Assembly (NCBI RefSeq): GCF_036323735.1
Contig: NC_086026.1
Coordinates: forward strand, 89,487,359-89,551,358
DNA: 64,000 bases
Origin: Rattus norvegicus
Taxonomy: Eukaryota > Chordata > Mammalia > Rodentia > Muridae
Direction: 5' to 3'
Below the pieces are notes generated by a model. The model did not search any database. It had not been told where the DNA came from and saw only the letters and a program-made list of their open reading frames with translations. The position numbers were made by a program, and so were the translations under genes. Positions 40,501-52,822 of the stretch are shown here, in pieces (the stretch's first letter is position 1; each line of letters starts with the position of its first letter).

Positions 40501-42312
40501 TCACACGATTGCATTTCACTTCTAACCTGTTTAAAGTAAAGAGAGATAATCCAAGAAAAGTGAAAGTGGGCATATAGATTTTATGATAATGTAGACTTAT
40601 GGCGAGCCAAAGTTAGCCATTAGACAATAGAGAAACAGAAAGGATTCAGAGCCTATGAAGCATTGTGAAGTCCTGGGAGAAGTAAAGTCAAGGAATTTAT
40701 GAAAATATGATTGAAAATGGAGTCATGTGCAAGCTGTGCTCAACCATTTGTCAATTCCCAAAGAGGGGTAAAGATAACCATGGGGAAATCAGGGCTCTCG
40801 GGGTTCAAATGGATACTTGTAAAATATCTTTTGGAAATATCTCTTCTCTCCTCCATGTACTTAGAAACAATAACTGGTAGACGTGGGAAAGCTTTTCAGA
40901 TGGGGGTATCATCCTGACGGATTGTGGAAAGATGTGAACACATGAGTGTTCCTTGTCCTTTGGTGGTGGAGAGAAGCAATGTTGTCATTCATTCATGTTC
41001 TAGAATCCTAAAAATAATTGTCTACAACCTGCCAGTGTTTAAGTCCGAGTATAAAATAATTAAATCAACTACCAGAAAAGCCTGATTATGCATAGACAGT
41101 ATATACCAAAAGATTTTTTTATAAAAGTCTAATCAATGGAGGAGGGGACTCTTATGAGGCCCCTAGACAAAGAACTATAGGCAACTAAAGAATGCTGAGA
41201 ATGGGAGAAATGGATTTTTCCAGAGTTTAACCAATACCAAGTGGATCCTTGAAATCATATACATAAAAGTAACAATAAGCAGACTCAGCAGGCTGTATTT
41301 ATATATTTATGCATTTACACACAGGCACACAAATATATATGTAACAATAACAAACAAAAATAATCCATTAACTTAAATGGAAGCAAAGAGGCACATGGAG
41401 TGGTTTGGAGTGAAGAAAAGGGGGAGACAACTATGTCATATTTTAGTTTTTTAATTAAAGTTAAAATATTAAATAAACTATATCTAATCAAACTTTCCCC
41501 TCCCAACCCAAAAATGTTCAAGACCTTCACGGAAAAATAAGTATTTTGTCAAATCTTCCAATGGAGGGAGAAAATAATACCAAGGTATTAACAAGTAGAG
41601 TTACTGGCCAGTCACTCGAAGAAGTGGTTAAGGTATGTCTGTTCTAGAACACCTGCAAAGCAGGAGTCACTGTCAGAAAGGGCTAGCACATATACCCCTC
41701 CCCCTCAAGAAACAAGCACTCACCTTCTACTCGTTTCTCCCCGCCCCATGGCCTTGGGCTTGCTAGGCTAGTGCTCTACCACTGAGCTAAATCCCCAACC
41801 AAGCACTCACCTTCTACTCATTTCTCCCCCCCCCCCAGGGCCTTGGGCTTGCTAGGCAAGCGCTCTACCACTGAGCTAAATCCCCAACCAAGCACTCACC
41901 TTCTTCTCCACTGACCAGCTCACCAAGTTGCTCATCAACTCCTGAACACACCTGGGAGATTATCTCATTCTGAATGTCCACGATTGCATCAAAATTGGCC
42001 ACATTGAACACGTGGTTCAGGGAAGGTGTGGATGCAATTTGTTTGAGTTCTTTTGCATCTGCAGCTTTAATGCCTTAAAAACAAAAGGGTGGGGATATGA
42101 TAAAATGCGAGACGTGCCAACTGCAAGAATCATTTTGCAATATTTCTTAGTCTTGTAAAACTGAACATATTCTAACCCTTTTTAATTCAAAATCTAGAGT
42201 TGCTTTGGCATAGGCCTTTAATCCTAGCACTTGGGACTCTGAGGCTGGAAGATTTATGTGAGTTTAAGGCCAGACAGACCTACATATTGAGACACTGTCT
42301 CAAATAGATGAC

Positions 42313-42363
<51 letters not shown>

Positions 42364-42435
42364 GAAAATAGATAGGTAGAGAGAAAGAGAGATGATGGTT
42401 GATGGATGGATAGAGACAGAAAATAAATAGGTAGG

Positions 42436-42496
<61 letters not shown>

Positions 42497-45400
42497 GGAT
42501 GGATGGATGGATGGATGGATGGATGGATGGATAGATAGATAGATGGATATGATAATAGATGAAAAGCAAATGTTCAATGACAAAGGATTTTATAATTTCA
42601 CAAAAAGTGACCAGCCAAAGAGAAAAACAAATGGTTAATGGAGTGAGGCCCCCAATCTAACTATGCCATCACTTGTCTCTGCCATCTGTAAAAATAATAT
42701 TTTTTATTACAAAGTGTAGAATGAGCTGGAGACCTATGAATATTTCAAGTATTGTGTAATGCAGAAAATGCATAAAATCCACTTAATGATAACACAAGGA
42801 GGATCTTTACTAGACTCACTGGCAGAGTGTTCTTTGAAAAGTAGAGACCTGGCAAGGCTTGTGAACATCAGCTCACTTAATCCATATGCTCAGAGAGTTT
42901 TATGAGGAAAGAGATAAGCAGAATTTTTACTCAAAGACAACTTGGCATAATGCTTTCCTAGAAAAGGCACTAATCACTTTTGACAGCATCCTTCCCTGAG
43001 GAATCAACCTTTTTATCTTCTTAAGCATCAAGTTTATTGAAGGAGATCTAGAAAGGAGGCCAGTCAGACTTCACCTACCCAGAGAGAAAACCTCAACTCC
43101 AATATTCCGAAGTTCCCGTGCTGGAATTTCTACTTCATCCTGAGACTTGCCATCCGTGATAATGATCGCCACTTTAGGAAAGCCAGCTCTTGAGCCAGCA
43201 GACTCAGTGAAAGTGTTTTTGACTAAGTAGTCAATGGCATCCCCTGAAGGAAAAAAGAAATATTTCCATTTACTCTAGGCACTCATTTTGCCAAAGTTAG
43301 AGACTAAGAGATTAATCCCAAGGGTGCTTACTATATAACCAATTTCTTAAATTTCTCTTCAAAATAGACACTTTGTTTATTTTATACAATAATATAATCT
43401 CTAAAACGTACCTGTCATTGTGTTGCCACCTTTGTATGGTATTTTTTTAATTGCAGCAAGCAGGTCTTCTCTTCGGTAATACTGATTTAAGTTAAATTCA
43501 GTCCTGGTGTCTGAGCTGTACTGAACAACTCCCACCCTTGTCTTCTCCTCCCCAATGTCAAAGGCAGACACAAGAGCAACAATGAAGTCTAAAATGTACT
43601 TGAAATTATTTCTTCCCACACTCCAGGAGCCATCCACAAGAAACACTAAGTCGGTCCAGGCGCTGACAGAGCACTCTGAAATATATTGGACATATTTTCA
43701 AGTGATTAAATCAGTCCACCTTTTAAAAAAACACAGCCTAGCATTGCAAATGAATTCTATCTTCATTAGAATATATTTGACCCACTATTTTCTGTCTACG
43801 CACTTAAAAGAATATACAGTCTCAAAAGCACACTGAAGTAATTTTAGTGCACTTGTCAAGCCCCACGTATGGGATTTAGATGCCTTTACATTGTACTGTA
43901 CAGTATTCTGTGCAAAGAAATGACTAGACATGTGAAACGCTGCCCAGGATACCTCAGTCAGAGCACATGCAGTGGCAGCCTGCTTTCCTAAACCATATCT
44001 TTTGTATGAAGATTACATAAAGCATCCAGGAGACACACAAAAGAAATGTCCACAGAGTCTCCCCCCCCCCGCCTCCTTGTTTATCAACAGATAAATACAA
44101 TCTGTGCTCCTCAAGCAGATGTGTCTGAGTTGAAAAGAGCAAATGTTTTAATAGTCTGCCATATCTTCCAATATAAACGTCTAAGTTTATAGTCGGGGTA
44201 GTCTATGCACGCAGTCATGCAAACTAGCCAAAATATCTATGTCTCTGTTATCTATGTACTCAAATTTGACAACTGAAATCTCCATTACTAAACGAAAAGA
44301 GGAAATACGGCTAAGTCAAAAGCCCAAATGTCCATATGGCATCCTTAAGGGATTAAAATGCCATGGACTTTTATGGCCACACATTATCTCTCTTTCTTCC
44401 GTGGTCAAGCAGGCAAGTTGGTGTTCATGAAAAATCTGAATTTGCAAGGCAACATTTAGTGGACTTCTGAAGATGTTTTTGTCCTTGAAGTTGGTTGGTA
44501 GATAATAAAAAAGTATTTGGCAAAGAGGAGCAGAAAAAGGTCCTGGAAAATTGTGCAAGACAATTATATGCTGTTTAATAGGGCAATTTTAGTCTATTAA
44601 AAACCCATATCTGGTGGAATATTTTGACTTAGAATAAATATTGATAGTTTGGAGAAAATATTAATGTAACTGCATAAGAGAAACTTCGTTTTAGATTATT
44701 GGACATCTGAGGGAATGACAAACAGTGGTCTAGAGGGAAATTCTCCAGAGAAAGAAGCCTTTGTACTTACAATGTTTTTATGGCCAGTCTGGGTCATAAA
44801 TCCAACTTACAAAGTGGCAAAATCAGAAGTCCAAGAAACTCCTTGGGAGTTCACTCTAGCAAGCCACACAAAGCAGTATCAGACAAAGGAGGCGAAGAGC
44901 CTCACAGCTGAAACTAAATAAAAGTGCTTTTCATCTGGTTATGTGTTCACCAAGTCCTTAGAGATGGGCTGCAGCAAACTCTGGGAAGATCGGGAGAGCT
45001 GGCGTCATCAGCCAAGGTAATGGAAATGTCGCAGAGATGAGCTCAGTATGCAAGTAGACAAAGTGTATTCCATAGCACTTGGGTTGCTTCACGCACTAAG
45101 ACCCCCTCAGTCTTTTCCCATATATCTGTAAGTACCATCTATTGCTATCAATGTGTAGTAGGGGGAAATATTGGCTGAAGGTTATAACTTAAGGCTTATA
45201 AGTATTTAGTTATACATTTCTCTCTGTCATTTTTACTCCTTCCAGAGAAAGCCTATAGCCGTTAATAGAGGGAAGACGAGCAAGCTTTGTCTATAATTAG
45301 AACACCTACTACAGTGCACGAGTAACTTCTACAAACTCACTTTGTATCTCTGTTTTTCCAGGTTTCTTCTCCCCTGGTTTTGCTGGATCACCTGTTTCAA

Positions 45401-48400
45401 CTGAGTCAAAAGACCATGATTAACAAAAGGAATTATGGGAAAAAGATATATATATATAAAAAACATAACACATACATTGTTTTTTCATATTATGTTTCAA
45501 ATGCTTGGTCTTGACCAGCTGATCAAAGTGTCAAACAATGATTTCTTTTCAAACAAGTTATTTTAATGAAATGTTAAAGATACTTCAAAAGGATTTTTAC
45601 ATTATTGTGTTACTGCTTGAGACCAAGGTTAAAGGCACAAATGAATTGTCCATAGCCGCTAATAACTAGAATCATAGAAAGTGGTGCTTATATGTTACCT
45701 ATATAATAGGAGATTAAACCTGAAACTGAAAAAATGTCTGCAAAATACATGTATCTATGTAACAGTAATAATCAAAGAAAAACAGGCTGTCAACTTGAAA
45801 GTGAGGAGGACATGGAAGGACATAGAGGGAGGGAATTTCTGGGGGGTGGGGAAGGGTTCTGGAGAGATAAAGGGAAGGAAGTGGTATAATTGTATTTTAA
45901 TTTAAAATATACAAAAAATATTTCAAACTTAAAAAAGAATAACTGAAAAATAATTAAAGTACTTAAAACTGTATGAGTTCTTACTTGTTAGTTGGCCTAT
46001 AACCGGCACACTTTCTTCTACTTCATCGTAGGAAGTGATGGTGACCACGTACTGTGTTTCAGGAATAAGGTTTGATAATAGGGTTTCAGTGGTACTAGCT
46101 GCAAGGGTAAATTCTTTAGTAGGCCCATCTGAAAACACAAAAAAGAAAAATGTGAATACAACATAAACTTCCCTGAAAATAAGATATTACAAAGAAGCCT
46201 AAATGTACTCCAGAACTGAAACTCTTGCCATATGCATTTTCCAGACCTCCAAGAGTTGTTTTTAACAGTCTTCCAAAAATAAGGCCTTGCATTTTTAGAA
46301 AACTAAATTTGCAATGGTGTTGCCTTTATCTGACAATCATACTCAACACTTAAAAGACTTGGAATTCTTCTAAATTAAAGATACGTCAGAATATCAAACC
46401 AAAAACATATCATCATTTTTATGACATCAGGAAATAATAAAAATTTTATAAATAAGATATGCATTAGAAAGCAATTTAATTTTAAATTATAAATTAGAAG
46501 AGAACAGAAAGATAGAAGAAACCACATTCAAATGTGGCCCATATGCTAATTAATACCAATAGTCCTCTGAATTGACTAAATTGGGTATCATATGTTTCAA
46601 GATATCATATACTAAGTGTTTACTTACATAATAACAGCATACTTTCTAGATTCTTTTAACTCTCAATTCAATTAGAAAGCACGATAGCTCCTAAAGACTG
46701 TATTACTGTTTATATTATATTCATTATATTATATAGAGAGCTATATGTAATATATGATATATATCAATTATATTAAATATTTCACAAGGCATAATTAAGA
46801 AAGGTAGCATAAATAGCAAAACGCTGAGAAATGCTCCTGGTTTCTGTGTGGGCCACATACAATAACCGGAGCACTGTGGGACATGAGGATATTGAGTCCT
46901 TGTGGTGTTCATTTTGAACATTGAAAGTCAATGTTCCCAGAAGGACCCTCTTTGGGTTGTTTTAGAATATTCTTTAGAAGAAATGAAGCCATTAACCAGA
47001 TGCACTTAGAGAGAAACAGGAAATGGTGGCATTTTTACTCTTTCTTCAGTCCTTTGACCATACTGTCTTTTTTTTTTTTAATCTCCCTGGAGAGAAAGCA
47101 TTTTAAACTTCCGGTATTCTAAAAAGCCAAGAGATAAGTAAGCTCTAGTGATTAGCACTATTGGCAATATCCATGTGCACTGACAGCCAGTGAAGACTTC
47201 TTATCATTTAGCCAATGCAAACGATTACTTTCCCAACTGTTTTTAGACATTGGTTCTCCACACTTGGGCAGCATGGTTAATTAGCACTGTAAATAATACA
47301 ATAGAACATCCAAAACAGGTTTTGCTTTGCTTCACCTTGTTTACTAGAAATATCGCTATCATAATCTGTAGCTCTGAGTCCACCAAATACCTGGCAACAT
47401 CAACCAAATCCTTCTAGCTTGCCCATTCTTGCCCTCCCTGCAGTTAAGTGTGAGGCTTGGCAGACTGTATGATCTTGATGTTTCTGTCCAAAAACCTCAG
47501 CACCTTGAAACTCACCTGTTGTAGAGTCCACTGTTATTCTGTAACCCACAATTGGATCAGCTGGTCTCTCCCATGACATATGGACAGTATTTTCATCTAT
47601 AATTTTAAAATTCAAGTCGGAAGGTGGGTCAACTGCGAAAAGAGAGCTGAGATCAGTTACGTTTGCCAATGTCAGAAAATGGTTAATGTGATTAATGAAG
47701 AATTGTGTCGAGCAAAGCTTACTAAAGTTGTCTTTGCATAAATTTGTTTCCAACAAATATAAAAGATATCTTGTTGGATCAGGAAAAAAATTAAAAGCTG
47801 ACGAGATATGACAAAACATCAGGAAGTGTACAAATTACAGAAGACAGCACGGAACACTTGATACTTGAATTGCTAGGCCATCCAAGAATGGCCAGCAGTA
47901 TCAAGCAGAGTAGAAACATGTTTGGATACAAGAACAATGAAATCACATATAATAACCACATATGCAAACAATTCACATAACAATTAAGGAAATTCAATGC
48001 ATGCTGAGTGCACTTTGAACAAGCATGCCAAATCACGACCTGCTTACAACCATAGACGTTAATTTAGAACAGTGACACCACACTCTTTTATAATGTAGAA
48101 AGAAAATTGCTGGAGATTGAGGTTCAATCTTTGCATTGCTGCTTTGTTATTGTTGTTTGATACATCTCAGCCTGTGGCAGAAGCTTTCAAAACCTCTTCG
48201 AATGGAAAAGAGAAATCAATTATAAAAGTAAATATGTCTCACTAGGAAACATTCATTTAAATGTATATCCGTATTAAAGTAATAAAAGTATTAAAATGAG
48301 ATGTGAATGATTTATGAGTATATAAACAATGCTGGAGATGTTTATAAAACTTATATTCTGCCTGTTTACACCAATTTGCTCTGTTCCCAAGGTGTAAACC

Positions 48401-51400
48401 AACATGGTCATCGCCTTCATAGTAGGCACTGGCCATACTAGAAGTAGCATTTTTAAGTTAAAATGCCAGTGTGTCCCTTTAAAAAACAATGGTTAATTAT
48501 GAAAAGACAACATCCATGTGTAGTTATGGGCAATTATCTACAGAACTTGAAGAGAAATGGAGAAGAAGGGTCAGCAATGGAAGACATGACTTGCATAAAA
48601 TGTTGGAGGACTCAGTGACAGATATCACTGTAAGGTACAGAGAGGAACAGTTTACATACAGAACTGTACAGCATCATGCAATGTGTCAATGAAATGTTGA
48701 CTCGTTTTTAGTTTCCCACAATGAACAAAAGCCTCCATGTACAATAGTCATTACACAAAGACATTCCTGAAATATTTTATAATGATATTCTCTACGCAAT
48801 CTTCATGCCTCCTCATGCAGTATTGTACTGACTCACTGTCAGTGCATGGTCAATGCTTTGAAAATCATTACACTTGAAGCAAGTTCAATACAATAGATGA
48901 TTTTCAGCCATTTGATTCTTTAAATGTCTTAGCCTTAGTCTACAGATATCACTCATTGTGAGCGAGACGGTTTACCTCTGTTTTAAGAGGTTACCATCTC
49001 CTTTTAGAATTTTCTGAAAGTCAATTGACGTGTAGTCATAGCTCTGAGACACACGTCGGAATTTAATGGGGATTAGAGCCATCTTTAACATCCATAGCAC
49101 ATTTTTAAAGAAAACAAAACTCATCAGGCAAACATCTGCTTTAATAAATTGCCCCTTCCAGCTGTGGAAGATGGCTTTGGTTTTATTGGATACACTAGAA
49201 GAATGAATGTTACTTTCTTACTATCCATACACAGGCAGTGAGATTAGAACTATTATTAATCTACATGCACAGTTTAATCATTCAGCATTCTCCTGTCGGG
49301 AACCAGATTGCAATGTTTAGCTGAAGTCATCACTAGTATACTGTAACAAGCATGCAACAGATGTTAATAGGACAATGGGTATTAAGAATATCATTATAAA
49401 ATATTGTTCTGATAGAAATGGCTCAGGACAAATTTAATGCAAAGGCAGACACAACCGGCCTGAGCAGCTTTTAAAAAAAATCAGTACATGGAAAAATAGT
49501 ACCACCAACCTTGGAAATTGACCTGAAGGAGCGGACATTAGGTTAAAACTGCTGAAGGTCAGCAGCGGCCCACCTTGTTGATTGATATCCAAGTGACCAG
49601 GATTCCAGATAGACTGAGAAAATGACTGTGGGGGAAAAGTCTTGAACATTTTAGAGGATTGTAAGGTGCTCGTAGAAACTCGGATGTGGTGCATGGGATT
49701 GGAAAGTAGGAAGAATGGTCTAGAATGTGCAAAAAGCAGAACCCTCTCCATTGTTTGCACTCTGGTTAATTTTACCAAATATGTAACATTTCAAGACTGT
49801 CATTTATTTACATATTTTGTGATTTTTCATGAAAAGAATTATGAAGTAGGTATGAGGGCATGGCCCCATCTATCTAAATCAATGCAAATATATGTTTTTG
49901 TTGATTTGGGACATTTTTTACATTAAAATAATTCACAACCACCATTACATTGTCACAGAATCTAGGTGTTCCCTAAAACAACGCTGATGTTGGCATAGTA
50001 CAAGCACTAACTAGCTACATACAGTTTGTGAACACAAACCACCATAGCCAAGCCAAGGGTAACATAACTAAAATTATACATGACAATCTGATTCATAAAA
50101 CCTGGGTTTTTATTATGAAGAAACGAAACCTTGAGTATTTATAACTGGTAATTTAATTTTATACTTAGACATAATGTTTTTAGCATCAAAATACTGTGAA
50201 AAGAAAGTGGGATTCTGATGAGATTTCTGTTACACAAGCTATAGGATTTAGGACATGGTAGGAATGATCATAGTATGTAAAATGTATTCAATGTCTTTTG
50301 TATAATGTGCAGACATTTAGACATTTTACTTGTTATCGACTTTGTCTTTACAATGCCTTGAAATCATTGTGTTATAAGTGAAATTCAAATGAAATCATTA
50401 CAGTTCATAGATATCAATAATTTTATCTTGCAGTCTGTAGAGCTTTCTGCCACATTAGATTAAATGTAAAGAGAAGAAACATTTCAGTCAAATCTTTAGG
50501 ATATTTATACTATCTGTTAATATGTACATACATTTTTTCTACTCTCTGAAAAGTCACTATTAAAAGAAATTATACCTGCCCAATAATATATATGTAGCAT
50601 GCTGACATCTGCAACTCAAATATAGACAGACTTTGGAAGGCAGCTATGCTCACCACTATATCACTAATATAGATTTAGTTAGAATTTGATATATTAACTT
50701 CACACACTTGTTCAAACAATTTTAAAATTGGTGTGTCCGTATTAGTTTAAAGAAAAATAACCTTTTTTCAATTAAAGTGCCCAACAAAAGTCTATATCCA
50801 TGAACGTCAGAAATAAGCAAATAGATGGATGAATTGATGGATCATTGGATGGATGGATCATTGGATGGATGGATGGATGGATGGATGGATGGATGGATGG
50901 ATGGATCATTGGATGGATGGATCATAGGATGGATGGATCATTGGATGGATGGATCATAGGATGGATGGATCATTGGATGGATGGATGGATGGATGGATGA
51001 TGGATGGATGGATGGATGGATGGATATAATATAATGTTACAGACAAAACAAATAAAAATACATTAAATATCAACTTGAAAAAGTAGTAGGACCTTTGTTC
51101 TAATATTTGAAATAACACTGGAGAGGATATTCTCTCAATGATAGAAGCCTTGGATATGTAAAGTGTGATGCTTGTTATATTCCATAGGCATTAATTTAAT
51201 TATTAATGCTACCAAAATTCATTTTGTTTGCATTTATAAATACCAAAAATAGAAGCAGAAAATGAACATTTCAGACAAGTAATTAATACTTGGTACACAT
51301 TATGATATGGTTTTTCCATTAAGTTGACCAAGCTGAACAGTTGCTGAAAAGGAAAATCAGCACTAGCCCACTGGTCCCAGATCCTGTGGGTGCTATGTAG

Positions 51401-52757
51401 TAACTACACTAAAAAACTTACGAGTAGGTGGGTAGATGGATGAATGGATGATGAGTGCATGGGTGGATGAATAAATGAATGGGTGAGTGGGTGGACAGAC
51501 GGATCAATCAATGTGTATAATATGCTACAAACAAAGCAAATCTAAAAGCTACAATAAAATATCATCTTGAGGAACTCTCATTTCCTCATCTGGAAAACAA
51601 AACAATCAGAATAGATGACATCTAAGTTCTCTGGTTTGAATACTTTGTTGTATATTAGAAACAGCATTATAAAAATACAAGAAGAGATGGTCAGAAGGCC
51701 ATGACAATGAATGGAAATCTGCAACTGACAGTGGGGCAGAGGGAGGTAGGAAGCATCTCCAGGATGAGACAGAGACATAGAATAAGGGAGGCACCCAAGA
51801 ATCAATGGGGGTGATCTTAGCTGTGACTCACAAAACTGGAAATATAGAACCTGAAGGAAATACAGGCCCCTCCTGTAGCCAGGCAGGAACCCCTGTCGAG
51901 GAACAGGAACACCAACCCACCCATGAAACTTTCAACCCAAAATTTTTCTGAGGGGTAGAACAAAGACTGAGGGAATGGCCAACAATAACCAGTTAACTTG
52001 AGACCCATCCCATGGGCAAGCACCAATCCCTGATGCTATTAATGATACTCTGTTATGCTTGCAGACAGGAGTCTAGCATGGCTGTCCTCTGAGAGGCTCC
52101 ACCCAGCAGCCGACTCAGATACAGACACCCACAGTCAAACAACCCCTTTCATAAGAAGGAGAGGAGAAATGGGGAAAGGATTGTGGGAGGATTCCTTAAT
52201 CTAGACACAAGGCAATTAAAGGCATGGATTAAGATCACTGAGGAACTGATAATGACTGTTTATTATGTTATAAACTATAAATAATACTAACAAAATTAAA
52301 AATGAATTTCACAAATTTCATGTCCATCTTAAATTCTAGATTAATTGAAAAGGTGTCCAGTTCTCAAGGAACAATGACCATTAACTATTTAATGCAAAGC
52401 TAATGTTTTTTTAAAAAAGCCTATTAATATATGATACCCAAACCCAGACTGACTCACACAATCTAGACCCACACAGAGCACTAGCAAAGGTTTGACTTTG
52501 CTGGTTTATTTAATGTCCACTTAAGGAAGAAAAAAATCACCTTTGCATTTAGATCTATAGGACACAGTAATCTAGCATGGTAATATAATTCATCATACAA
52601 GTGGAAACACAGTGGTAATTTTATTATGATTTTTAAAGGCAAAATGTAAATTTTTAAATAATTTAGATTAACACGAAAAACTGTGCTTCCAACATATAAA
52701 AGAAAGCAAATAAAAGTTATCCAGGAACCACAGAACTACAAGAGCATATATGAGACA

Positions 52758-52822
<65 letters not shown>

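Larger units (their letters stand above)
42074..43078 (-). other. Col12a1 intron 7
   Basis: 1005 nt, with a B1 SINE (42192-42302) and a GATA/GATG repeat (42303-42548). Confidence 0.85.

Noticed and set aside
50820..51025. Regularly spaced repeats that look like a CRISPR array
   Set aside because: Units are GGAT simple repeats with no unique spacers, in a mammalian intron.
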